A stretch of 33,281 nt of DNA. Origin: an uncultured Eubacteriales bacterium (GTDB lineage: Bacteria; Bacillota; Clostridia; Oscillospirales; Oscillospiraceae). A program made the translations under genes and the position numbers. Positions within the stretch are counted from its first letter, which is position 1. Every line of letters begins with the position of its first letter. Positions 15,087-24,834 of the stretch are shown piece after piece. Under the pieces are notes generated by a model. The model was given only the letters and a program-made list of their open reading frames with translations, searched no databases and had not been told where the DNA came from. The stretch spans positions 1 to 33,281 of the forward strand of contig USLX01000005.1 in assembly GCA_900555665.1 (NCBI GenBank), read 5' to 3'.

Positions 15087-15659
15087 TCATCCCGCATCCC
15101 TGCGCGAACGCAGGCTTCTCTGCACCAGCTCCTCGGTCATCCCGCTGCGCAGCTCACATATGCGGAGAAACTCCTGTAAAATATCGCTCTGCATCCCCCG
15201 CATCATCCACTCCGAAACCATCCCGAACAGCTGCCCCCGGTAGAGCCCGATCAGCAGTTCCCGGTCGCGTCCATCCATTTCCCGCACGCCCTCTACGCGC
15301 GCCAGATACGTCCGCACCAGATAGTCGCACAGCTTCAGCAGACTCTCCACATAGGTGTCCCGTCCCACCGACTGAAAAATATGCAGCGCCGCCCGCCGGT
15401 GCTGCAGGGCAAACTCAATGACCGAGCGCATACACTGCTCAATCGAGTCCACCTGCGTATCCCGCGCCATGATGGCGTCCATCTCCCCGGTCAAAATCTT
15501 CTCCATCAGATCCGGGATATCCCGGTAATGGTTGTAAAACGTCTTTCGGTTGATCCCGCAGCTCTCCACGATCAGCTTCACCGTGATCTCGCTGAGCGGC
15601 CGCTCCTCCAGCAGCGTCAAAAACGCCGTCCGAATTGCCTTCTGCGTCTGCCCCGCCAT
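15087..15659 (-). CDS. TetR-family regulator, divergent from the MMPL operon
   Basis: The 190-residue protein has a TetR-type helix-turn-helix at about 20-48, EITVKLIVESCGINRKTFYNHYRD. The remainder is helical and resembles the TetR branch that includes DhaS-like regulators. The ATG at 15659 was chosen because GTGAGGTGG lies just upstream and it gives the normal family length; the open frame extends 29 codons further without support. It is divergently oriented from the DUF308-MMPL-GLUG genes and lies beside them, so it probably controls them. A clear operator palindrome was not found in the intergenic region. The gene ends just before a shared terminator. Confidence 0.85.
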   Translation of the reverse strand: MAGQTQKAIRTAFLTLLEERPLSEITVKLIVESCGINRKTFYNHYRDIPDLMEKILTGEMDAIMARDTQVDSIEQCMRSVIEFALQHRRAALHIFQSVGRDTYVESLLKLCDYLVRTYLARVEGVREMDGRDRELLIGLYRGQLFGMVSEWMMRGMQSDILQEFLRICELRSGMTEELVQRSLRSRRDAG

Positions 15660-15774
15660 GCTGTCCACCTCACTTTTCATCCAGTTTATCATACCCTCCG
15701 CCAAAACGCAAAGCAAAAACCGCCCCACCGCCACAATTCCGTCCATTTGACCACTTCTCCTTTTCCTGTCTTTG

Positions 15775-15783
15775 TGCTATACT
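15775..15783 (+). promoter_or_regulatory. Extended -10 promoter for the DUF308-MMPL-GLUG operon
   Basis: TGCTATACT is an extended -10 element; no strong -35 lies at the right distance. It would give a GC-rich untranslated leader of about 180 bases up to 15971. That leader holds CTTCGTTT/AAACGAAG (15862-15869 with 15886-15893) and a direct repeat of CGCCGGAT near 15915-15935. No reading frame with a ribosome binding site was found in 15660-15970. Confidence 0.45.
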
Positions 15784-15970
15784 GTTGCCATATTGAAGTT
15801 TCATCTCAGGCGCCCCGCGCAATCCCGCCCGCGCACCCCGGCACAGCGGCATTCCCCAGCCCTTCGTTTCCGCCTCACGCCCTTCAAACGAAGCGCTCCC
15901 GGCACTCCCGCCCCCGCCGGATCCGTCCGCCGGATTGTGCGCCGCTGCCCGAAAAACAGGAGGCAATGTC

Positions 15971-16558
15971 ATGCGTTCTCTACTGAAAGTTGCAAAAACC
16001 GGTTACCTGGTCATCTCCGCCCTGCTCATTCTTGCGGGCGTGGGCCTGGCCTTCTTCTCCGATACGTTCTATCCCATCCTCGGCGTGCTGCTCGGCGTGC
16101 TCTTCCTGGTCTTCGGCATCGTGAAGCTCGCCGGCTTCTTCTCCAAAGACCCCTATCAGCTCGTCTTCGAGTCTGATCTGGTCTTCGGCATCCTCTATCT
16201 CATCTTCGGCCTGCTTCTTCTGCTCCGTACCGAGCGGATGATGGCCCTGTTTGGCCTGTTCTTCGGCCTGATGCTCCTGGCCGACGGCCTCACCCGCGTC
16301 CGCATCGCGCTCGACGCCCGCCCCTTCGGCATCCGTGCCTGGTGGCTCATTCTCATCTCCGCCATCGCCACGGCCATTCTCGGCCTTGTTCTCCTCTTCC
16401 ACCCCGGCGAGGGCACCCGCGTGCTCACCCAACTGCTCGGCGTCACGCTCATCGTCGACGGCATCATGAACATCAGCACCATCCTCACCGCCGTCAAGAT
16501 CATCCGTTCCGCCCGTCCCAAAGACGATGGCGACGACTATGAGCTGGTTGATGACTGA
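15971..16558 (+). CDS. DUF308 / HdeD-like membrane protein
   Basis: The 195-residue protein consists of about six short membrane segments in three pairs, followed by a charged tail (KDDGDDYELVDD). That pattern, with repeated small-residue helices such as ILLILAGVGLAFF-type turns and FGILYLIFGLLLLL, is typical of the DUF308/HdeD family. In enterobacteria HdeD is linked to acid resistance; its role in Firmicutes is not established. The ATG at 15971 has GGAGG 9 bases upstream. It is the first gene of the run, 36 bases before the MMPL gene, and may assist or stabilise that transporter. Confidence 0.85.
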   Translation: MRSLLKVAKTGYLVISALLILAGVGLAFFSDTFYPILGVLLGVLFLVFGIVKLAGFFSKDPYQLVFESDLVFGILYLIFGLLLLLRTERMMALFGLFFGLMLLADGLTRVRIALDARPFGIRAWWLILISAIATAILGLVLLFHPGEGTRVLTQLLGVTLIVDGIMNISTILTAVKIIRSARPKDDGDDYELVDD

Positions 16559-16594
16559 GCTCCCCCATCCCGCCCTTGAAAGGAGGCCCTTCCT

Positions 16595-19051
16595 ATGAAT
16601 CAGACCGCCGAAGGCTCCGGCGCTTCCTTTATGGAGAAGCTGTCGGCCTTCATCGTCGACAAGCGCAGCCTTATCTTCCTCGTCACCATCATCCTGCTCA
16701 TCTTCTCCGCCTTCTCCCGCAACTGGGTCGAGGTCGAAAGCGACCTCACCTTCTACCTCCCTGAAGATTCCGAGACCAAGCAGGCCCTGAACATCATGGA
16801 CGAGCAATTCATCACCTACGGCACCGCCAAGGTCATGGTCACAAACATCACCAAAGACGAGGCCGCCGATCTTGCCGACACCATCAAATCCATCCGCGGC
16901 GTCCAGATGGTCGACTACGACGATACCGTCGACCATTATAACGACCTCTCCGCCCTCTATTCCGTCACCTTCGACTATTCTGAGGACGATGACGCCTGCC
17001 TGACGAGCCTCGCCGCCGTCAAAGAGGCCCTCGCCGCCTACGATCTCTACGTCGATACCGACCTCGGCAACACCCAGGCCGAGATCATCGACCATGAAAT
17101 CAGCATCATCATGATCTACGTCGCCGTCGTCATCGTCGTGGTGCTCCTGCTCACGTCCGAAACCTACGGCGAGGTCCCGGTCCTGATCCTGACGTTCGTT
17201 GTCGCCCTCATCACCAACCAGGGCACGAACTACCTGCTCGGCAAGATCTCGTTCATCTCCAATTCCGTCACGAGTATCCTGCAGCTGGCGCTTTCCATCG
17301 ACTACGCCATCATCTTCTGCAACCACTTCAAGGAAGAGCATCGCCTCTTCCCCATCCGCGAGGCGGTCATCGCCGCCCTTTCCAAATCCATCCCTGAAAT
17401 CGGCGCAAGCTGCCTGACCACGGTCGGCGGCCTGGTCGCGATGCTCTTCATGCAGTTCAAGCTCGGCCCCGATATGGCCATCTGCCTCATCAAGTCCATC
17501 GCCTTCGCGCTGCTCTCCGCCTTCCTCGTGATGCCGGGATTGCTCATGCTCTTCGGCCCGCTGATCGACCGCACGGCGCACCGCAGCTTTGTCCCGAAGA
17601 TCTCCTTCATCGGCAAATATGACTATGCCACGCGCTTCTTCGTCCCGGCCATCTTCCTGATCTTCGTTGTCTTCGGCTTCAAGCTCTCCTCGGATTGCCC
17701 CTACGCCTACGGCTACAGCCTCATCTCCGCACCGAAGCTCAATGACACCCAGATCGCCGAAAACATGATCGAAGAACGCTTCCCCTCCACCAATATGGTC
17801 GCCCTCGTTGTCCCCGCCGGGGACTTCGACAAAGAGCGCGCCATCCTGGAAGAGCTCTCCGCCTACGACGAAGTCGACTCCTCCATGGGCCTGACCAACA
17901 TTGAGGCCATGGACGGCTACATGCTCGCCGACAAGCTCACCCCCCGCCAGTTTGCAGAGCTGGCCGGGCTCGACTACGAGCTCGCCGAGGTTGTCTATGC
18001 AGCCTACGCCGCCAACCAGGAAAACTACGGCCAGCTCGCCGGCAATATTGCAAACTATCAGGTTCCCCTCATCGATATGCTCCTCTACGTCTGCGACCAG
18101 ATTGACTCCGGCCTCGTCACGCTCAGCGACGACCAGACCGCAATGCTGAACGACGCAAAGACGCAGATGACCAGCGCCAAAAACCAGCTTCAGGGCGAGG
18201 ACTTCAGCCGCATGCTTGTCTACCTGAACCTCCCCGTCAGCGGCGACGAAACCTATCACTTCACCGACACCATGCGTGAGATCGCTGAAAAATACTACCC
18301 CGACGAGCCGGTCTACGTCGCCGGCAACAGCACCAACGAATACGACTTTGAAAAGTCCTTCGCCATCGACAACACGGTCGTCAGCATCGTCTCGGTGCTC
18401 ATCGTGCTCGTTGTCCTGCTCTTCACGTTCAAATCCGCCGGTATGCCGCTCCTGCTGATCCTGGTCATCCAGGGCAGCATCTGGCTGAACTTCTCCTTCC
18501 CGAAGATCACGGGCAAATACCTCTTCTTCCTCGGCTACCTGATCGTCAGCTCCATCCAGATGGGCGCGAACATCGACTACGCCATCGTCATCGCCACGCG
18601 CTATCAGGAGCTCAAAGGCAAAATGCACCACCGCGAAGCCATCGTCGAAACGCTCAACTTTGCCTTCCCGACGATCCTCACCTCCGGCTCGATTCTCTCC
18701 GTCTGCGGCTTTTTGATCGGCAACATGACCTCCGAGCCGGTCATCGCCGGCATCGGCGAGAGCCTTGGCCGCGGCACGGTCATCTCGATGTTCCTCGTCA
18801 TGTTCGTCCTGCCGCAGATCCTGCTCATCGGCAGCGGCATCGTCGACAAGACTTCCTTCTCCGTGCCCTCCGTCGCCGTCGGCGGCCATAAAGCCGGCAG
18901 CGGCCGCACCTATGTCAACGGCATGGTCTCCGGCCACATCAACGGCACCATCCGCGGCGCGGTTCACGCCGTCGTCGAGGGCGAAATCGATCTCAATCTT
19001 GTATCCGGTTCAGCAAGTGAAGAGGAGGCGGATGATGATGAAACAAAATAA
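16595..19051 (+). CDS. MMPL/RND-family transporter
   Basis: The 818-residue protein has the duplicated MMPL layout. A first membrane helix (about 19-43) is followed by an external domain (about 45-165) and a helix bundle (about 168-325). The second half repeats this with a helix near 345, an external domain (about 370-595) and a bundle (about 600-765). The Asp-Tyr pairs that carry protons in this superfamily are present in both halves: D236-Y237 in LSIDYAIIF and D661-Y662 in ANIDYAIVI. Such proteins export lipids or hydrophobic compounds, or act with surface partners. AAAGGAGG supports the start. The end overlaps the next gene by 14 bases, which ties it to the large surface protein. Substrate unknown. 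Confidence 0.9.
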   Translation: MNQTAEGSGASFMEKLSAFIVDKRSLIFLVTIILLIFSAFSRNWVEVESDLTFYLPEDSETKQALNIMDEQFITYGTAKVMVTNITKDEAADLADTIKSIRGVQMVDYDDTVDHYNDLSALYSVTFDYSEDDDACLTSLAAVKEALAAYDLYVDTDLGNTQAEIIDHEISIIMIYVAVVIVVVLLLTSETYGEVPVLILTFVVALITNQGTNYLLGKISFISNSVTSILQLALSIDYAIIFCNHFKEEHRLFPIREAVIAALSKSIPEIGASCLTTVGGLVAMLFMQFKLGPDMAICLIKSIAFALLSAFLVMPGLLMLFGPLIDRTAHRSFVPKISFIGKYDYATRFFVPAIFLIFVVFGFKLSSDCPYAYGYSLISAPKLNDTQIAENMIEERFPSTNMVALVVPAGDFDKERAILEELSAYDEVDSSMGLTNIEAMDGYMLADKLTPRQFAELAGLDYELAEVVYAAYAANQENYGQLAGNIANYQVPLIDMLLYVCDQIDSGLVTLSDDQTAMLNDAKTQMTSAKNQLQGEDFSRMLVYLNLPVSGDETYHFTDTMREIAEKYYPDEPVYVAGNSTNEYDFEKSFAIDNTVVSIVSVLIVLVVLLFTFKSAGMPLLLILVIQGSIWLNFSFPKITGKYLFFLGYLIVSSIQMGANIDYAIVIATRYQELKGKMHHREAIVETLNFAFPTILTSGSILSVCGFLIGNMTSEPVIAGIGESLGRGTVISMFLVMFVLPQILLIGSGIVDKTSFSVPSVAVGGHKAGSGRTYVNGMVSGHINGTIRGAVHAVVEGEIDLNLVSGSASEEEADDDETK

Positions 19052-22000
19052 TGTGCTTCGCCGCCTGTTCGCGGCCCTGCTTGCACTCCTCACGCTCGTG
19101 AGCTTTACGGCCCTCCCCGCCCTCGCCGTCGAGGATGACGCGGCGGACGCCGAAGCTGTCAAGCCCGCCGAAGCCTCCGCCCCCCAGACAGAGGATGCCG
19201 AAGCGGAGACGATCTCCATCGCCACGGCAGAAGACCTGCTCGCCCTTGCCGAAAGCTGCACGCTCGACGCCTGGTCGCGGGACAAACGGGTCGTGCTCGC
19301 GGCCGATCTCGACCTCACCGGCCTCGACTTCACCCCCATTGCCACCTTCGGCGGCACGTTTGACGGCCAGGGCCATGCCATCCGCGGCCTCACGCTGACC
19401 GCCGCCTGCTCCCCCAGCGGCCTGATCGGCACCATCCAGCCCACCGGCCGCGTGGAAAACCTCACCCTGGAGGCCACCGTTGCCCCTTCCGGTGAGAGCA
19501 GCGCCACCGGCGGCCTCGCCGGGGAAAACTACGGCACCATCGAAAACTGCACCTTCTCCGGTTCCGTCTCCGGCACCTTCTCCACCGGCGGCCTCGTCGG
19601 TGAAAACAAGGCCTCCGGCGTCCTCCGCGCCTGCCGCACCAGCGGCACGGTCGACGGTGAAAACCGCACCGGCGGCCTCGCCGGCTGCAGCCTCGGCGTG
19701 ATCGAAGACTGTGAAAACGCCGCCTACGTCAATATCGAGAGCGTCGACCCCGGCATCGACCTGTCTGATCTCGACCTCTCCTTCTCCCTCGATCTGGCCC
19801 ACCTTTCCGACTTCTCCACCGCCAACGTCGCCACCGATACCGGCGGCATCGCGGGCTACAATGCCGGCACGCTCTCCGCCTGCCGCAATACCGCTGCCAT
19901 CGGCTACCCGCACATCGGCTATAACGTCGGCGGCGTGGCCGGCCGCAGCTGCGGCCAGCTCATCAGCTGCGTCAATACCGGCGCCATCTCCGGCCGAAAA
20001 GATGTCGGCGGCGTCGTGGGCCAGGTCGAACCGTACATCGAAATGCAGCTCGACGAAAAGAGCACCGCCAAGCTTCAAAAGCAGCTCGATGAGCTGAGCA
20101 CCCTCGTGGACCAGGCAGCCAGCGACGCGCAGGGCGGCGCAGGCGGCGTCTCCTCCCGGATCAATGCGCTCTCCGGCTATGTCGATACCGCCGTCGCCGA
20201 GGCAGAAAACGTCCGCGTCAACGTCAACGGCAGCGCAAACGTCACCGGCACCGGCTCCGCGAACTCCTCCACCACCGCCACCCCCAGCGATTCCACCATC
20301 GACTCCACCTCCGGCTCCCTCGGCAACATCGATGTCACGCCGAACGAAGACGGCGGCGTCTCCATTGGCGTCTCCACCGGTGACGGTACCGTCACCGTGA
20401 ACCCCGGTCAGGTGCAGATTGACCACACCGGCGTCGCAAACGGGCGGCTCGACGCCAACGGAGGGCTTGTCGCCGCACCGGATCTCGGCAACCTTTCTTC
20501 CGCCGTCTCCGGTGTCTCCAGCCAGATCTCCCTGCTCAGCGATTCCCTCAGCGGCACGGTCGGCGCCCTCTCCAACGACGTCAAGGCCATCAACAAAAAG
20601 TTCAACCAAATCTCCAACACCCTCTTTGACGCCGTCAACAACGCCGAAGATGGCGTCAAAAACGCCGTCACCGACGCTTCCTCGGTCGATGTCGACAAGA
20701 TCACCCTCGGCAAAGTCTCCCTCTGCCGCAACGAAGCCGCCGTCTCCGGCGACATCAATACCGGCGGCGTCGCAGGCTCCATGGCCCTGGAATACGCGCT
20801 CGACCCGGAAGATGACGTCTCCTCAGACCTCTCCGGTGCCTACCAGCGCCAGTATACCTACCGCGCCGTCCTTCAGTCCTGCACCAATACCGGTGCCGTC
20901 ACCGGCAAGCGTTCCTACGTCGGCGGCATCTGCGGCCGGATGGATCTCGGCCTCATCACCGCCTGCGAGGGCTACGGCGTCCTTTCCAGCGACTCCGGCT
21001 CCTACGTCGGCGGCATCACCGGCCTCACCGCCGCCACCGTGCAAAACAGCTTTGCAAAAGCCACCCTCTCCGGGAAAACCTACGTCGGCGGCATCACCGG
21101 TTCCGGCATCGCCGAGGCACTCGACGGCTCCGGCTCCACGGTTGCCGGCTGCGTCAGCCTCGTCGTGATTCCGGCCTGCGACCAGTATTCCGGCGCAATC
21201 GCCGGCAGCACAGACGGCACCTACACCGAAAACCGCTTCGTCTCCGACACCCTCGCCGGCCTCAATCGCCAGAGCATCTCGGGCGCTGCGGAACCTGTGG
21301 ACTTCGAAGCGCTCGCCGAAGAAGAAACGCTCCCCGCGGCCATGCGCACCTTTACGCTGAAATTCGTCGCCGGAGGCAAAACGCTCAAGCAGCTGTCCTT
21401 CTCCTATGGCGACTCGTTCGGGAGCGACATCTTCCCCTCCATCCCCACGGAAGATGGCTCCTATGCCGCCTGGGATCGCACCGATCTTTCCGATCTCCGC
21501 TTCGATACCACGGTCACCGCCGTCGATACCCCCTATACCCCCGCCCTGGCCTCCGAGACCAAGCGGGACGACGGCCGCGCCGTCCTCCTCGCCGAAGGCA
21601 ACTATTCCGAGGGCGACACAATCTCCATCACCGCCGAGCCTCTCTCCCCCACGGCCTTCCATGTCCGCACGGGCAATGCAGCCAATCGTCTGCAGGCCTA
21701 TTTTGAGAGCTTCGAGCCCGGCCATCTCCCGCCCATGACCGCCAACTGGGACGTTGTCGAGCAGTGGAGCATCACGGTGTCCTCCTCCGCCCCTGCGCCC
21801 TATCGCGTCCGCTATCTCGCGCCCGAGGGCAAGTCCGACCGGCTTCGCATCTACGTCGAGCAGGATGGCCTCTGGCAGTCCATCTCCTATGAGACGATCG
21901 GCAGCTATCTCGCCTTCGACATCCCTGCCGCCACGGCCCGTGTCGCCGTCATCTCGACGATGCCGGTCTGGTGGATCTGGGTCTCCATCCCGCTCCTGCT

Positions 22001-23687
22001 TGCCCTCCTCGTCTTCCTGCTCGTCCATTTTATCCGCAAGGGCATCCGGAAGGCGAAGCGGCGCCAGTCCGCGCAGCCCGAGCCGTACGACGCGCCGCTC
22101 GTTGCCGCTGGAGTAAACGGGGACCACCCGCAATCTGCGCCGCAATTTTCTGCGGCGTCACCCGCTCCTGAAAATGCAGATCTCCTCGCCCGTGCCCAGT
22201 CCGCCGAGGAAAAGCTCGCCGAACTCGAGGCCGAGCTTGCCGCACTGAAATCGCAGCAAGCATCCGCAAAACCTGATAATCCTCCGGAAAATCCAAACCT
22301 TTCCGCGGAAAATGCGCCGCAAAATCCGTCGACGGAGGCCCCTGCCTGCCCAAAAGCTGAGGCGGCCGGAACGGCCGCCAAACCGAAGCGGCGCTTCCGC
22401 TGGTGGATCCCCCTCTCTGCCCTGGTTTTGCTCAGCGCGGCCGCTTTCCTGATTTTCGGATTTTCAAAAGCAAAATCAGGACTTTATGCTTATAAAATCC
22501 TGAAAAATTACACAAATCAAGCAGAATTTGCAATGGAAGCCTCCCTTGATTTTTGCGTAAATGGTGTTTCTTCGGAGACAGATGTCGCCGTCATAAGCAC
22601 AAAATCAGGTGATCAGCGCATCACACAGCTGTCAGCCGACGGTCTCACGCTCTACTGTGCAAACCATACGCTCTACCTCGAGGACGGCACAGCCTTTTCC
22701 CTCTCCGCCCCCGCCCTCACAGACTATGGTGCGCTGCTCGATCTGTCCCTTTCCCTGTACGAATCCTCCGAGCTTGTCGAATCGAAAAATCAGGACGAAA
22801 CCGTCTATCAAATCGCTCTGACCGCCGAAAATGCCGAAGAACTTGCAACCATTCTCCTCCCGTCCTACGCCGCCGAAACGCTCTCCATCTCCCAAGCAGA
22901 TGCGGAGCTTCATGCGGCGGACGGTGCGCTGCGCCTGCTGCGCTTCGACCTCAAAACATCCAATTCTCCGGACATTTCCTGCGCCCTCACCCTTACGCCC
23001 CGCGCAGCTGTCCCTGCCTCCGTCGACATCCCGGAATCCGTACTTTCCGCGATCAATTCCGGAGAATCTTCCGAAAAAATCGAGTTTTCCGAGGACTTTT
23101 TCCGTCTGATTTCCGCCTGGCAAATGCTTCTTTCCGAAGAGCGTTCCTCCTACGACCTGTGCCTTGCAGCAAACTGCGGCCCCATTCTCCTCGACACCGC
23201 ATTTTCCCTCGATTTCGACAAAAGCAGCGGCCAGCAATACGGCAGCATTCAAAAGGGTTCTCTGACTTTGTATTTTTCCGGGGATAAAATCTGCGATTCT
23301 TCCGGCAACATCCTGAATTCCGAAACAAATTCACTCGTAGATTCCGCCACGCTTCTGCCCCTTGCCGATCAATTTGTACGTTCCATCGAGGCCACTTGTA
23401 CGCACAACGGAGATTCTTCCACCTATACTCTCTCCCTGGACGAGGACGGCATGGCTGCTGTCGCGCAGGCCATCGCACCGGAAAGCAAAACTTTGGACAT
23501 CCAATTCTCCTCCGGATCGCTTGAAATGGAACTAACCGGAAACAATTTAACCCAAATCACCCTTTCCTGCTCCGGCACACTCCACGTTGTCCTTGCCGAT
23601 GCCCCTGTCACATTCTCCGCAGAGATTACCCCCGCAGCCCGCAGCGTTTCATTCCCCCGGGAAGTCATCAACGCACTGAAGAAATAA
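19038..23687 (+). CDS. Large GLUG-repeat surface protein with two membrane anchors
   Basis: The 1549-residue protein begins with a signal peptide (about 1-30, ending LPALA). Two blocks of GLUG-type repeats follow at about 155-331 and 568-721, with motifs such as TGGLAGENYGTIENC, VGGVAGRSCGQLISC and YVGGITG. A helical, partly coiled-coil insert rich in Ser/Thr/Asn separates them (about 339-551). A membrane helix (about 976-999) is followed by a cytoplasmic segment with a coiled coil (about 1055-1075), a second helix (about 1121-1142) and an external C-terminal domain. Three ATGs are possible at 19032, 19035 and 19038; 19038 has the best spacing (9) from GAGGAGG. It overlaps the MMPL gene by 14 bases. 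From about 22440 the base composition turns AT-richer, as if two proteins had been joined. Possibly an adhesin or transporter partner. Confidence 0.85.
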   Translation: MKQNNVLRRLFAALLALLTLVSFTALPALAVEDDAADAEAVKPAEASAPQTEDAEAETISIATAEDLLALAESCTLDAWSRDKRVVLAADLDLTGLDFTPIATFGGTFDGQGHAIRGLTLTAACSPSGLIGTIQPTGRVENLTLEATVAPSGESSATGGLAGENYGTIENCTFSGSVSGTFSTGGLVGENKASGVLRACRTSGTVDGENRTGGLAGCSLGVIEDCENAAYVNIESVDPGIDLSDLDLSFSLDLAHLSDFSTANVATDTGGIAGYNAGTLSACRNTAAIGYPHIGYNVGGVAGRSCGQLISCVNTGAISGRKDVGGVVGQVEPYIEMQLDEKSTAKLQKQLDELSTLVDQAASDAQGGAGGVSSRINALSGYVDTAVAEAENVRVNVNGSANVTGTGSANSSTTATPSDSTIDSTSGSLGNIDVTPNEDGGVSIGVSTGDGTVTVNPGQVQIDHTGVANGRLDANGGLVAAPDLGNLSSAVSGVSSQISLLSDSLSGTVGALSNDVKAINKKFNQISNTLFDAVNNAEDGVKNAVTDASSVDVDKITLGKVSLCRNEAAVSGDINTGGVAGSMALEYALDPEDDVSSDLSGAYQRQYTYRAVLQSCTNTGAVTGKRSYVGGICGRMDLGLITACEGYGVLSSDSGSYVGGITGLTAATVQNSFAKATLSGKTYVGGITGSGIAEALDGSGSTVAGCVSLVVIPACDQYSGAIAGSTDGTYTENRFVSDTLAGLNRQSISGAAEPVDFEALAEEETLPAAMRTFTLKFVAGGKTLKQLSFSYGDSFGSDIFPSIPTEDGSYAAWDRTDLSDLRFDTTVTAVDTPYTPALASETKRDDGRAVLLAEGNYSEGDTISITAEPLSPTAFHVRTGNAANRLQAYFESFEPGHLPPMTANWDVVEQWSITVSSSAPAPYRVRYLAPEGKSDRLRIYVEQDGLWQSISYETIGSYLAFDIPAATARVAVISTMPVWWIWVSIPLLLALLVFLLVHFIRKGIRKAKRRQSAQPEPYDAPLVAAGVNGDHPQSAPQFSAASPAPENADLLARAQSAEEKLAELEAELAALKSQQASAKPDNPPENPNLSAENAPQNPSTEAPACPKAEAAGTAAKPKRRFRWWIPLSALVLLSAAAFLIFGFSKAKSGLYAYKILKNYTNQAEFAMEASLDFCVNGVSSETDVAVISTKSGDQRITQLSADGLTLYCANHTLYLEDGTAFSLSAPALTDYGALLDLSLSLYESSELVESKNQDETVYQIALTAENAEELATILLPSYAAETLSISQADAELHAADGALRLLRFDLKTSNSPDISCALTLTPRAAVPASVDIPESVLSAINSGESSEKIEFSEDFFRLISAWQMLLSEERSSYDLCLAANCGPILLDTAFSLDFDKSSGQQYGSIQKGSLTLYFSGDKICDSSGNILNSETNSLVDSATLLPLADQFVRSIEATCTHNGDSSTYTLSLDEDGMAAVAQAIAPESKTLDIQFSSGSLEMELTGNNLTQITLSCSGTLHVVLADAPVTFSAEITPAARSVSFPREVINALKK

Positions 23688-23706
23688 ACAGAGAGAAGGA
23701 ATCACC

Positions 23707-24309
23707 ATGGCAAACCGAATCATCTGCATCGGCAGGCAGTTCGGCAGCGGCGGACATGAGATCGCCGTAAAAGTTGCAAATCAGCTTGGAATTCGGGTTT
23801 ATGAGCGAGAATTGATTCGCCTTGCGTGCGAATATGGTGAGCTTTCGGAGAAGGCGATGTGCGGTTCGGACGAAAAGGCGACCAACCCCCTCCTGTTCCA
23901 GACGGTTCACGAGGGCAACTATCACGTCCTGCGTGGAAAACCAACTTCCGAGGTTCTGTTTGCCCTACAAAGCCACGAAATCAAGCGTTTATCCAAACGT
24001 GAGGAATGCGTTTTTGTGGGCCGCTGCGCGGATTTTGTGCTCCGCAATCAGGACGTCCGCTTGCTGCGCGTGTTCATCTCCGCCCCGGAGGCGCAGCGCG
24101 TGGCCCGCAAAATGGAGCAGGAAAAGCTGTCCCATAATCAGGCCCTTCAGCTCGTCCGCAAAATGGATAAGCAACGCAAAAAGTACTACGAAACGTACAC
24201 CGGTCAGGTCTGGGGCGCGCCGCAGTTCCACGACCTCTGTCTCGACACCGGCCGCCTCTCCATCCCGGAGTGCACCGCGCTGATCGTTTCAAAATTCCAA
24301 CTTTTATAA
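23707..24309 (+). CDS. Cytidylate-kinase-like family protein
   Basis: The 200-residue protein begins with IICIGRQFGSGGHEIAVKVANQLG. Its P-loop-like GRQFGSGG (9-16) and early layout are typical of the cytidylate kinase-like family found in many clostridia. The later FVGRCADFVL (about 99-108), the RVFISAP segment and the KMDKQRKKYYETYTG lid-like segment match nucleoside-monophosphate-kinase folds. The real substrate of these Cmk-like proteins is not established; they are distinct from the housekeeping Cmk. GAGAAGGAA precedes the ATG, 19 bases after the GLUG gene, so it is probably co-transcribed. Whether it serves the surface system or is a passenger is unclear. Confidence 0.87.
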   Translation: MANRIICIGRQFGSGGHEIAVKVANQLGIRVYERELIRLACEYGELSEKAMCGSDEKATNPLLFQTVHEGNYHVLRGKPTSEVLFALQSHEIKRLSKREECVFVGRCADFVLRNQDVRLLRVFISAPEAQRVARKMEQEKLSHNQALQLVRKMDKQRKKYYETYTGQVWGAPQFHDLCLDTGRLSIPECTALIVSKFQLL

Positions 24310-24336
24310 GAAAGAGCTAACTTTTTCGAGGTTTTT

Positions 24337-24822
24337 ATGCAGATTCGTACCGCTGCCCTTCAGGATCTCCCCGCGCTTACCGCTGTGGAAGCCGCCTGTT
24401 TTCCCCCGGCGGAGGCCGCAACGCAAGCCCAGCTTGCCGCGCGTCTGCGCAATTACGGCAATCACTTCTGGCTGCTCCTTGACGGCGCATCCGTCGTCTC
24501 GTTTGTTGACGGCTTTTGTACCGATTTGCCCGATTTAACGGACGAAATGTACGAAAATGCCGCCCTCCACCAGGAGCATGGCGCCTGGCAGATGATCTTC
24601 GGTGTCAATACCCTCCCCGCCTATCGCCGCCAGGGCTGCGCCGAACGACTGCTCCGCCGCGCCATCGAAGACGCCCGCGTGCAGGGCCGCCGCGGCTTGG
24701 TGCTCACCTGTAAAGACCATCTCGTCCCCTACTACGCAAAATTCGGCTTCCAAAACGAGGGCGTCACATCCAATTCCACCCACGGCGGCGTGGTCTGGAA
24801 CCAGATGCGCCTGACTTTTTAG
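24337..24822 (+). CDS. GNAT-family N-acetyltransferase
   Basis: The 161-residue protein is a single GNAT domain. The acetyl-CoA pyrophosphate-binding segment is VNTLPAYRRQGCAERLLRRAIEDA (about 91-114), with the Q/RxxGxG-like core RRQGCA. The C-terminal LTCKDHLVPYYAKFGFQNEG (about 127-146) includes the YxKFGF motif seen in arylalkylamine-type acetyltransferases. It would transfer acetyl from acetyl-CoA to a primary amine; the substrate is unknown. A modest GAGG site precedes the ATG, 27 bases after the kinase-like gene. A strong terminator follows, making it the last gene of the run. Confidence 0.9.
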   Translation: MQIRTAALQDLPALTAVEAACFPPAEAATQAQLAARLRNYGNHFWLLLDGASVVSFVDGFCTDLPDLTDEMYENAALHQEHGAWQMIFGVNTLPAYRRQGCAERLLRRAIEDARVQGRRGLVLTCKDHLVPYYAKFGFQNEGVTSNSTHGGVVWNQMRLTF

Positions 24823-24834
24823 CAGGAATTCCGC

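Noticed and set aside
15980..18967. A 995-codon open frame on the minus strand, antisense to the DUF308 and MMPL genes
   Set aside because: It is rich in Asp, Glu and Gly with no motifs and no ribosome binding site. Such frames arise from GC-rich codon bias on the opposite strand. The plus-strand genes have clear families and start sites.
20053..20690. Helical, Ser/Thr-rich insert in the GLUG protein considered as a separate gene or frameshift
   Set aside because: The frame is continuous, codon use matches the flanks and GLUG repeats resume after it, so it is an internal domain.
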